This document shows, one piece after another, positions 39,929-50,105 of a DNA stretch of 64,000 nucleotides (positions are counted from its first letter, which is position 1; each line of letters begins with the position of its first letter). The position numbers and the translations under genes were made by a program. The notes beneath the pieces were generated by a model, which saw only the letters and a list, made by a program, of their open reading frames with translations, had not been told where the DNA came from and did no database searches. Location: assembly GCF_000004075.3 (NCBI RefSeq), contig NC_026660.2:24431498-24495497 (forward strand), read 5' to 3'. This DNA comes from Cucumis sativus (lineage: Eukaryota; Streptophyta; Magnoliopsida; Cucurbitales; Cucurbitaceae).

Positions 39929-41404
39929 CATGTTATTGTGTTGTTTTGAACCGTTTAATAGGTGGAATATTGCTGGTTCTTAGCCTTTACAGTACTGTTT
40001 TATGGGGACAAAAAAAAGGAAAAATATAGTGAGAATATACAAATTAATCTTAATAATTATAATAATAATAGTGATTCCAATTCCAACCGAAAAGAAAATC
40101 AGAGATTCACATAATATCAACCAAATTTCCACTTCCAACCCTCAAATCATTGTAACCTAATTTGGAAATTCATTAAACATATGTATTGTTCATCTATAGC
40201 ATACATTATATATACACATACGATGATGTAAGCTATAACTATTTATGCACACATATATATTTGAGTTGATCCAATAATAATTTCTTGGACCCCCATTACG
40301 ATTTAAGTAGTAAATAATTTGTTTGAAAATATATATTTTGGAGATAAAAACAAATGTGACATCATCTTTGGCCTTTTACAAAAGAGAGTTTTATAAATAC
40401 TTCACTAAGTTGACCCCTCGTAAAAGTTGAAAAAGTATATAAAAAACATAAGAAAAACTGGTCTTTAAAGAGAGTGATTGCAATATGTAATACTTTCAAG
40501 GATGAGAATTATTGCAAATGTGAAATATAACAAACATTATCGATATTGATAGACTTTTTGACCGATAGTAATTTGGGTTCACCATTTTAGAATGAGATGA
40601 ATCTAAATTTTTTTATATTTGTAATTTTTTGTTTGTATGATGCTATATTTGCTAAGTAATTTGAACATAATCATCATGTTTATAGTTCTGTTTCTAGATA
40701 AGATGAAAGACCACAAACAAAAAAAAGCAAAGCTTTTTTAATTAGACCTCATTGGGCATCAAGAATTCAAAAAATCTTTAGAAAACGAATAAAAACTAGA
40801 AAAAGATTGGGAAGTAAAAAAAAATCCCTACTTTAGGAGAGAGTTGCATAATTTAAGAAACGTTATTATCTTAAATAATTAAAGAAGGAACCTTTGAATA
40901 TAATGGAATGTAACATGCACATGATGACAAAAAGAACACCCTTCCCACTATAAACACAAAGATAATATTCAATTTAATAGTGAAGCACTAGTTATAGGAT
41001 CACATAAAATGATATTGGCTAATGGAACAATAAGCATTTTTAAATTAATATTCCGAACATAAGTGCGAATGGAAATTGGAGAAAGCATTATGCTTTAATT
41101 TATAATTTAATTTAATTGGATGGTTGAGGTTTTGATATATAGTTAGATTGTATACTTGAACGATAACTTCACACACAGGAGTGATAGAGATTCATCGTAA
41201 AATATGGGTTTAGATGATATGCAAGAAAAAATGGATTCGAAGAAGCCTTATTTTGGAGCTCTTGTTTGTCAATTAACATTTGCTGGGATGAGTTTATTCT
41301 CAAAGGCTGCATTTACTTCTGATATGAATATTTATATTTTCCTTTTCTATCGGCAAGCTTTGGGCACTATCGTCTTACTTCCTCTCACCATTTTCATCTA
41401 TTAA
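39929..41404 (+). pseudogene. Duplicated block: last exon of gene 1 plus first exon of gene 2
   Basis: This segment copies, in order, the end of intron 6 and exon 7 of gene 1 with its 3' UTR, parts of the gene 1-gene 2 spacer, and the promoter plus exon 1 of gene 2. The exon-7 copy (about 39955-40143) lacks its acceptor (cacag became cc), has a frameshift before VLWG and has lost the stop. The exon-1 copy (41204-41394) keeps an open frame MGLDDMQEKMDSKKPYFGAL, but similarity stops just before the splice donor and the frame ends at 41404 after 66 aa. No exons 2-7 follow. The copy is 1.48 kb against 3.9 kb in the source, owing to two internal gaps. It is a pseudogene block; a 66-aa two-helix peptide from the intact promoter-exon 1 part is conceivable but unproven. 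Confidence 0.85.
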
Positions 41405-42137
41405 TGCTCATCAATCACCTTTTCTAAAAGAGTTATTAATCCAACCGATGTTCTTTTCAATGTCTAATATTCAAACCTTTCCTCTCTTCCACAAATCAAT
41501 CCCTCTGTAAACTCCATCAAGCCATGACTCTTCTCAAAGAAGATAGGTTCTAAGATTTGCGACATTGATTCCACCAAAATGGAGATACATTGGGACTTAA
41601 CAAACGCCATATTTGACTGTAGACCAGATCTTCGTCACTGTAGTATTCAGTCGATAACTCACTTTCTTTATCGACGATTCACCATCCAAAGCTTAAAAAA
41701 AAAACTACAAATGTTTAGACTATGTGCGCTTCGGTCCTATTTTGATCGACCCTAGTAGGTTAGAAATGATTTCTTAATAAATAATTGAGAAAATAAAATC
41801 GTTATAAGAAACCTCTCTTATTTTATACTTCACCCATTTGTTAGAGATTTTGAGATGGTTTGACAACCCGATGTCCTCATTTATAACACAAAAATAGTTG
41901 GATATCAACCAAACTCAAATGACTCCGATTAATTTGTTATAGGAGAGATGTGAAGGATGGAATGATCATAAAAATAATTTCTCAATAATTATCTAACACT
42001 AATCCCTATAAATATGATTGTATAAGATAAAGATAAAAGAAAAAAAGAAGTGATATTTTTTTGGAGTGGTTCATTGACCACTAACCTTTCATCAAAGAAT
42101 AGGTTGGTGGTGGTTTTCAATTGGGCAGCATTTGCTT
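41405..42137. other. Unique spacer, no gene seen
   Basis: The similarity to gene 2 ends at about 41394, and similarity to the inverted-repeat arm begins at about 42138. The sequence between is unlike its neighbours and slightly richer in GC around 41560-41700. It has no long open frame. Confidence 0.45.
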
Positions 42138-42312
42138 CCCAAAATATATATATTTACACAAAACCAATTTTGGCTCTAATTCATGCAACCTAAAATTGTA
42201 ATAGTTTCATCTATTTCTTTCTTAATTAGCTTGTAAAATAAAATAAATCTATACAATTATTCCTATATAAATTAGAAAACATTTAATACAATAATGTTTA
42301 TGAAAGAAAAAG
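42138..42312 (+). repeat. Third copy of the inverted-repeat arm start
   Basis: From 'caaaatatatatatttac' and 'aaccaattttggct' onward this matches 46548-46715 in direct orientation and 46360-46525 in inverted orientation. The match ends near 42312 at a run of A. The continuation of the arm (promoter part) is absent; similarity resumes only at about 44840. Confidence 0.75.
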
Positions 42313-42324
42313 AAAAAAAAAAAA

Positions 42325-44840
42325 GTAATATACTGGATCTTCAAGGTACTGCTCATCCACCTTCTTCCCCATTGTTCTTGTTTTCTTTTACGTGCCGTCA
42401 CGCCTTTCGATTTTCTCCACCACTTCACATCCGATCTTCCTTAGTCTTCTTCCGCCGCTGACGGAGTTTGTGGAGACGGCGATGATTCTCGTAGCTTATT
42501 CTCATCTTCTTCCTATCTCATTCTCAGCACCACGCGCGATAACTGAAATCGATTCTGTTATCACATTTTTAATTTTTGTAATTCAATTTATTTGGGTTTT
42601 GATTGTTTTTTCTTGTTGATTGTACTCCTAATACGCAGTTATGTCCGCCACCATGTGAACATCATTTAGCTTTTTCTATTCACAAGTCTTCACGATTCTT
42701 CTTCACATCAAAGTGGTGAGTTTTTGTTTTCATCTCAAATTTTATTCGCACTTTCATCTCAACTTTACAACTCGTTCATGCTCAGATTCATTGTATATTC
42801 TTCGTGCCCAGATCTGTTGACTGTGGGGGATATAGTTCATCGTGATGATTTGACTCCCAAAAAGCTTGGCTGTGAGAACAACTTCATTTTGGTAATATAC
42901 CCAATTTTTGCAGCAGAAATTTGTTTTCATTTATTTGATTTAATTATTGTATTGAGTTTTGCTTTGACTATCATTCGCATTTTGATTACGTTTCTCGATT
43001 TGTTCTCCCTTTTTGCAAAAGTTTATTTCTTTGATTTTCTAACTGCATCAGTGGGGATGTGGATGCATTCATGTTTTGTTGGAATTTCATTTAGTCATCT
43101 CTAGGTTTTCTTAATTATTCATTCTGGTTAGTTTACATTGAGTCTTAGTTTGTGTACTTTACAATGGGAGACACTCTTCCTGGAAAAAATGCAAAGGATG
43201 TTTTAAAGATGATCGTCATTGTTTGCTATTGAGCAACATTAATGTGTAACTATTCTTCATACTTATATTTCTATGTATACATAGTGTCATTAATCTGTGA
43301 TTTAACTTTTGCTGTTGTTCTTGTTGCTTGTTCAGAACCCAATGTTGGGTGCAGGTTGATGTTGTATAAAACTTATTTATCAGACTGTATGCTAATTTAT
43401 TTGAATGGGCCTAACTGTTTTCGATTAACGTGGCTTATTTTGTGTTCGCATTTGTTAGGTTAGAGTTCAAACTTAGTTTGAATCTTTTGAGATGTTTAAG
43501 AATCTCACCGTGGAAAAACTAAGCTCTAGAATTTCAGTTTCTGTTGAGAATCTCTTGCACTCTTCTTTCGATGGAGATGTTGAGATGATTGGGTCGTCTA
43601 GAATGTCAGTTTCTGGATGGGAACTAACTCACAGTAAATAGTTCAACATAAGTATATTATCAGAGAAAGCAATCTGTAATTACTTCAGCATAGGTATGTT
43701 AGGCATTTTGATTTAAGCATTGTGCATACTCTAAGGGATACACTTTTATGACTTGAGTCAATTACACTCATCAAAAGATAGACCTTGAAGAAACATTAGA
43801 TATTTATACACAAAAACTTACTTTTAAGTAGCTATGGGAAAGTTCTTTCTGAGGTTCAACATGTGGAGAATTAGCGTATCCATTATTACTCTACTTTTTA
43901 TATGAAGCCTATGGTTAGTCTTCAACATTTGAGTTTTGTTAATTGTCTGCATCTTTTATAGTCAATAGTTAATAGGTTTAAAAAAGAATTGAGGTTGTCT
44001 TTTCGTAGGTAATGGCACAATTATTGTGTGTTCTAAAGTTGTATTGTATTAAAGTCATCCTTGTTTCTATATTTTTTTTCCGGCAAGCACCTACCATTCT
44101 ACTAGACTATCTATTATACTGTTGCCGAAGTGTCTTGTGTCTAAAATTGGCTCATGAAACAATTGTTAGCCTTGTAGGTTTAAGAATCGTACCTCTAAAA
44201 TAATATACTTTGACAAATTTGATTGCTATCAAAATGCATTTCTTTTTTATAAAGATATTGTAATAAATGCTGGGGTGGGGATTTGAACCTGGAACCTAGC
44301 TCATGTTGCATCAAAATGCATTTTTGTACTAATGTGGTTTGGAAATTAAAAAAAAAAAGGTGTATTCTGTATTGATGTAAGTTTATTTATTTATTTTCAT
44401 CACGCAGGAATGGATGGTAAGGTTGGTTATGGCTTCCACAATCTACGTAATGAAAAAACTTCCCTTGCACAAGGTCAAATTGCGAACAAGGTTCCATTAG
44501 TTAATAATTTTGTCCCTTCATTTTTGCTATTACATACTTCTTTTCCCATCTGTATTAGTCAATTCTTCCTCAATTTTAACCTCCAAAGTCGAGATATTGA
44601 GTGGAGTTGGAGTCTCTTCGAGAAATTGGGAGGGGAGGTTATTCTATCTGTTGTCCAAGCTGGAAAAATCTTTTGAGGACACAAAATTTATGAAAAGTTT
44701 AGGGAATGACAAAAGCACCAAATCTTGATGGAGATTTATAGTTGAGTTCCTTAAAAAAAAATTTAGGCCATTTTTTAAGTTGACATCTTAAATGTTCAAT
44801 GATGCTTATAGGAATGTAAGGATGTTGTTTAACTAATTAC
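42325..44840 (+). other. Insert of unknown origin, possible gene fragment
   Basis: This 2.5-kb segment interrupts the transporter-derived repeat. It begins with a GC-richer CT-rich stretch (about 42350-42540) that looks like a plant 5' UTR with exon, then T-rich, intron-like DNA. Short frames look more protein-like than their surroundings. Examples are LTVGDIVHRDDLTPKKLGCE (within 42724-43104), GYGFHNLRNEKTSLAQGQI (44410-44490) and VGVSSRNWEGRLFYLLSKLE (within 44510-44728). I do not recognise a family and could not join them into one gene. It may be a captured or broken gene. At about 44285 'gatttgaacctggaacct' resembles a tRNA-type B box without an A box. Confidence 0.4.
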
Positions 44841-44885
44841 GATCTCCTATTACACTAGTGATGTTGGTAAAATATTGGTTTTGAT

Positions 44886-45096
44886 GATATGAAAGAAAAA
44901 AGTATTCAAAGAAGCTCTATTTTGCAGCCTAGCCACTTAGCTTGTTTTTGTTTGCCAAATTAACTTTGTCAGAACGAGCTTAATGTGGAAAGCCGACTTT
45001 GTCGCTGATATGAACTCTTACATCTTTCTCCTCTTATCTTCAAGTTGCTGGTAATATCATCCTAGTTTCACTAACTCTTATCTTAAAAGATAAAAG
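44886..45096 (+). pseudogene. Decayed WAT1 exon 1, plus strand
   Basis: This is a degenerate copy of transporter exon 1. The order 'gatgatatgaaag', 'caaagaagc', 'tttgccaaattaactttgtc' and 'gatatgaactcttacatctttctcctctt' matches genes 2 and 3, but an internal insertion and indels break the frame. The end 'aaaaggtaa' keeps a GT where the donor should be. No downstream exons follow on this strand. Confidence 0.75.
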
Positions 45097-45149
45097 GTAA
45101 ATATACATTCCAAACTGTATTCCTTTCCTAATTCTTTATTTTATAAATA

Positions 45150-45560
45150 CTGTTGGAATTGTTTTTTTATTGCTACAAAACTTTATATTTTCTCAATTAT
45201 GTTCACTTGTGAGCAATTATTGGTTTTGATTTCTTTAAAAAAGAACTCCAAACTCATGGAATACTTTCTGGATTGTGATCAATTGATCACTTTCCTAAAC
45301 CCTTGATTTAAGATAGATACTTTGGCCGTAGTTTCGACCTTACTTATCAATTAAGAGAGTTTGAAAATAATGATGGAGGAAATGAAAATATTAATAATTT
45401 GGAATATATATTTACCTTGTGAAATAAATGGTGAGGGGAACTAGGAGGATAATGCCAACCCTTTTGCGTGTAGAAAAAGAAGATATAAAGTATTCATACT
45501 AGAAGAAAAAACACATTTGAGAAAACTCATCCAAACAAGTTTTATTTGACAAGGAAGTGC
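45150..45560 (-). pseudogene. Decayed WAT1 exon 1 plus intron 1, minus strand
   Basis: Read on the minus strand, 45560-45420 is exon 1 from about CQIKLVWMSF through SSSMNTLYLLFLHA to a preserved CACAAG/GTAAAT donor. It continues into intron-1 sequence (45420 to about 45150) that matches intron 1 of gene 2 (for example 'ccaaagtatctatcttaaa' and 'ctcacaagtgaacataattgag'). Its upstream end is fused directly to the exon-3 fragment of the neighbouring minus-strand copy. The frame is broken. Confidence 0.7.
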
Positions 45561-45573
45561 AGTTATTAACGAA

Positions 45574-46525
45574 TCTTGAAATAAGAACAAAGAAGAATGT
45601 GGCGACGGAAATACAATTAAAGGCTGCAACTCTCAAGGTGGCTTAATTGTACAAACCCAAAACCATGTGCATGAAAATCTTCAACCCATCTCCTTTCCAT
45701 AAACTTGCCATTTCCTTTCTACGGTCATAAACCATGAAAAAAAAAATACAAACAAATCACGGTTAAATCTGTTTTTTTATCTGTACAAACTCTTGAGTAA
45801 CAACCCTACTATTAAAGGATAATAAAATAAAAATAAAAAGAGTTAGGAAATGAATTTATGGAGTATTTTATCTTGTGAAATAAATAGTGAGGGAAAGGAA
45901 GAAGATAGTACCAACCGCTTGCCTGTAAAAAAAGAAAATATAAATATTCATACCATAAGAATAGCAGCCTTTGGGAGTTAACTTATACCAGCAAATATTG
46001 TTTGACAAAGAAGTGTAGCAAAATAAGGCTCTTTAAATTCTTTTTTTCTTTCACATCATCGAAACCAATATTTTACAAACATCACTTATGTGTCTACTTG
46101 CTTAAGTATACAATCAACTATGTTCATAACTCTCACTCATTCAATTAATTTTGTTTTTTATTTCATAATAGTATGTGGTTTTCCCATTTCCCACCACGAG
46201 TATTAATTTAAAAATGAATAGTATATTTGATTAGGGCAAAATCATTTGTGTTGAGATGTTTGTCGAATATGGTATTCAAAAAGAAAAAAAAAAGTTTATT
46301 TTAGAATATGAATGGTATTAGGATGATTAAGAAATAATTTTTTTTTTGTTACATAAACATTATTGTAATAAATGCTTCCAAATTTAAATGGATTATTGTA
46401 GGTATAATTATATTTGCTTTGTACAGCCTAATTAAAAAAAAAAAAGAATGAAATATTACAATTCTACGTTGCCATTAAAGCCAAATTCAAATTGCTTGTG
46501 TAAATATATATATATATATATATTT
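45574..46525 (-). pseudogene. WAT1 promoter and exons 1-3 fragment, left arm of inverted repeat
   Basis: On the minus strand this holds promoter-like DNA (46525-46055) and exon 1 (about 46054-45872) with its start changed from ATG to GTG and its donor from GT to AT. Intron 1, exon 2 (about 45718-45657) and an exon-3 fragment (about 45641-45575) follow. Intron 2 is reduced to 'gggtttgtacaatta', joined straight to mid-exon 3 (AGCCACCTT). Exon 2 is intact in frame (KEMASLWKGDGLKIFM). It cannot encode a transporter. It pairs with 46548-47395 as an inverted repeat. Confidence 0.8.
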
Positions 46526-46547
46526 GGAGGGAATTAAGGGAATCTCC

Positions 46548-47395
46548 TCAAAATATATATATTTACACAAAACCAATTTTGGCTTTAATACCAAATTGCA
46601 ATATTTTCATTCATTATTTTTCTTAATTAGGTTATACAAGCAAATAAATATATGCAATTATACCTGCAATAATGCTTTTAAATTAGGAAACATTTATTAT
46701 AATAATGTTTATGCAACTAAAAAAGTTATTTCTTAATCAACTCAATACAACTCATATTTCCTAGAATAAACTTTCTTTTTTAGTATCATATTTCATAAAA
46801 ATCTCAACACAAATGATTTTGCATAATCAAATATACTATGCATTCTTAAATTAATACTCCAACATGATTGGTTGGAAATGGGAAAACCATAAGCTATTTT
46901 GAAATAAAAAAAACAAATTTAATTGAATGAGTGAGGGTTTTGAACATACTTATTATATACTTAGCAACTCCATGCACATAATTGATGTTTGTAAAATATT
47001 TGGTTTTGATAATATGGAACAAAAAAATGAGTTCAAAGATGCCTTATTTTGCTACACTCCTTTGTCAAACAATATTTGCTGGGATGAGTTTACTCTCAAT
47101 GGCTGCTATTTTTCTAGTATGAATACTTGTATTTTCTTTTATTATCTTCTCACTTTCCCTCACCATTTATTTCACAAGATAAAATACTCCATATTATTAT
47201 TAAATTCATTTCCTAACTCATGAGTGAGTCTGGTTTTTTTAGAAATCAAAACCAATAATCACTCTCAAGTGAACACAATGAGAAGATATGGAGTTTGTAG
47301 AGATAAAAAAAAAACAGATCTAACCAATTTGGGTTTGTACAATTAAGCCACCTTGGGAGCTATAACCTTTACTTAAAATTTTAAGGTTCATTAAC
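46548..47395 (+). pseudogene. WAT1 promoter and exons 1/3 fragment, right arm of inverted repeat
   Basis: On the plus strand this holds promoter-like DNA, exon 1 (about 47010-47178, with frameshifts and a donor changed from GT to AT) and part of intron 1. A deletion has removed exon 2. The junction 'gggtttgtacaattaagccacctt' at 47331-47353 follows, with the exon-3 remnant ending near 47390. Its first ~450 bases are also a direct repeat of the 47445-47890 region that forms the promoter and exon 1 of gene 3. It cannot encode a transporter. Confidence 0.8.
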
Positions 47396-47696
47396 ATTAT
47401 ATTATCTTAATTTATTTACCTTATTTGCAACAAAAAAAAAAGTTATTTTTTAATCAACTTAATACAACTCATATGTCCTTAAATAACTTTTTTTTTCTTT
47501 TTTAGTACCGTATGTCATAAAAATCTCAACAAACAAATGATATTTTGCCTAATGAAATATGCTATGCATTTTAAAATCCATACTCCAATATGAGTGTTTG
47601 GAAATGGGAAAACCATATGCTATTTTGAACATACTTGATTATGTACTTCAACTCCTAACACATTTGTGATGATCTTAAAATATTGGTTTTGATGAT
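47396..47696 (+). promoter_or_regulatory. Promoter region of transporter gene 3
   Basis: From about 47445 this upstream sequence is a direct repeat of 46725-46990 in the adjacent pseudogene arm (shared 'gttatttnttaatcaact' and 'ggaaatgggaaaaccata'). Gene 3 therefore shares its promoter sequence with both arms of the inverted repeat. The TATATA-like box present before genes 1 and 2 is not obvious here. Confidence 0.5.
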
Positions 47697-50105
47697 ATGG
47701 AACAAAAAATGAATTCAAAGAAGCCATATTTTGCTGCACTCCTTTGTCAAACAATATTTGCAGGGATGAGTTTACTCTCAAAAGCTTCCTATTCTTCGGG
47801 TATGAATACTTTTATTTTCTTTTTCTACCGGCAAGCGGTTGGCACTATCTTCTTACTTCCCCTCACCATTTATTTCTCAAGGTAAAATACTCCATATTAT
47901 TACTAAATTCATTTCCTAACTCCTTCTATCCTTTAATTAACTACAATTGTGTACTCATGAGTCTGTAGTCATTCTTTTTTGGAGAAACCAAAACCAATTG
48001 AGAAAATAGCTAAAAAAAACAGATCTAACCGATTTGTTTGTTTTTGTTTTCATGGATGATTTCTGTAGAAATGAAATGGCAAGTTTATCAAAAGGAGATC
48101 TGTTGAAAATTTTCATGCAGGCCTTCTTAGGGTTTGTGCCATTAATTATATATTGCAAAGTTGTTGAATTCTCTTAATTTTATTAAGATTATATTTAATT
48201 TGATTGAAAATTTTACTTGCGTAGATGAAATTAAAGTGCAGGTTTACGTTTGGTTTTAATGCTTATGGATTAGGGGTTAAGTATACATCCGCCACCTTAG
48301 GAGCTGCTGCATTTAATTGTATTCCTGTCACCACGTTCTTCTTTGCTTTTATTTTAAGGTTTGTTAACATTATGTTATTTGAATTTATTTACTTTTCTCC
48401 TAAATAATTTAAAGAAACAGTTCAAAACTATATCTTAATAAAAGTTATAGGCAAACTAACAAAACTCATCATCATGTAGGTCTCTGCTTTTTTAAAATTA
48501 AGGTATCTTTGTTTATATTTTTGTTTTACTTTTGAAAATTTGTTTAATTCACCCTCGTTAAGATACTTCAAAATTCAAAGAATATGTTCTGAGAACTACA
48601 AAGAGTAAGTTTGTTATATTTCTTTTTATTTTTTTAATTAAGAAATCAAGTGCTACTTAAGAAAATATATAAAAATCATTATATAAAGAACGGTGAGAAA
48701 AATAGGCATAATTTTTAAAATAGAAATGATTACAAGATGAATTTAAATTCCTAGTTTTTTGAAATTGGAATTTAGAATTTGGCAAATCGTATTGGTAAAA
48801 AGTAGTAATTCTGATTAACCATCCAAAATGGGTAAGAAGTTTATACCAAATGCACTACTTTAATTAAATCAATAACTTCTAAAAGAAAATAATAGAATAT
48901 CTAATTGGTTTGGTTATTCAAGCCCTGAATAATGCAACTTGTATGGATAAATTATTCATAAATTACTAGTTGAAGTGAATGAAGATAAAATAACATTTAA
49001 GAAGTTTGAACTCAAGATCTCCAGTATGGACTAACCTACTCTAGTATCATTTTAATTGATCCATAAACATAAACTCTATCGATATATATTTGGTATTGAT
49101 AGGGTGGAGAAAGTAAATACAAAGAAAGCAAGTGGAATGGCAAAGGTTGGAGGCATAATGTTGTGCATTACTGGTGTTGCGGTTATTACATTTTACAAAG
49201 GTCCTTATTTAAAACCACTCAACAACGTTCACCTTTTTCAAACCCAACAAGCTCATGTTTCTTCCAAAAAAGAATGGATTCTTGGCTGTTCCTTGCTCCT
49301 CCTTTCTTCCCTTGCAGTGGGTTTGTGGTTTGTTCTCCAGGTTAATTTTCAACATTATCATGAATCATGTGTGGTTTATGTTATTGTTGTATGAGTAATC
49401 CTTTGATATAATATTTTATTTTCAGGTTTGGGTTTTGAGAACTTGTCCATCTCCACTTGTAGTAACATTTGGACAGACATTTTCAAGTAGCATTCAGTCC
49501 TTTGTTGTGGCTATTGCAATCGAAAGAAACCCATCTCAATGGAAGCTGGCTTGGAACATTTCCCTAGCTGCAATTCTTTATTGTGTATGATTTCTTATTT
49601 AACAATATACGGAGAATGCGGATTTGAACCTCTAGCTAACTATTAATTTGAGTCATTCAAATAGATAGCACTTATCGATTACTTCTAAACTATAATCTTC
49701 TTTTATTGTGCAGGGAGTTTTTGTAGTTTCCATTGGAAACTATTTGTCAAGCTGGGTGGTTAAGAAAAAGGGTCCAGTTTTTCAAGCTGTTACTACACCC
49801 TTCAATCTCATTGTTACACTTATTGGTTCAGAATTTCTTTTTAAGTATGGAATTTGCTTGGGAAGGTAATTATGAAATTAATTGATGGATTATTCATTGT
49901 TAATGATTTAAAATTGTTTAAACCAAATATTTGACTTTTTTGTTTTTGGTGGGTGAACAGCGGAATTGGTGCTATATTGCTAGTTTTGAGTCTTTATAGC
50001 GTTTTATGGGGAAAAAAGAAGGAAGCATGTTGTCATGATGCATCAAACAACAACAGCATCACCAATTCTGTTCAGGTAGAAAGGGAAATATTAGATAACA
50101 TTTAA
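47697..50105 (+). CDS. WAT1-related (nodulin MtN21/UMAMIT-type) transporter, gene 3
   Basis: This is the third intact paralogue. The seven exons are 47697-47881, 48069-48131, 48242-48358, 49103-49340, 49426-49584, 49714-49865 and 49961-50105, 1059 bases or 352 aa, with all junctions in frame and GT-AG. EamA signatures are present: GMSLLSKASYSSGMN, GVKYTSATLGAAAFNCIPVTTF, KKASGMAKVGG, NPSQWKLAWN and KKKGPVFQAVTTPF. The start is internal relative to gene 2: the codon matching the gene 2 ATG is ATT here, so translation should begin at the sixth codon (MEQKMNSKKPYFAAL). Changes at otherwise conserved sites are a Cys in GICLGR and a Cys pair in the tail (KEACCHD). Ten helices are expected and the substrate is unknown. 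An out-of-frame ATG lies 5 bases upstream of the start and could lower translation. Confidence 0.9.
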
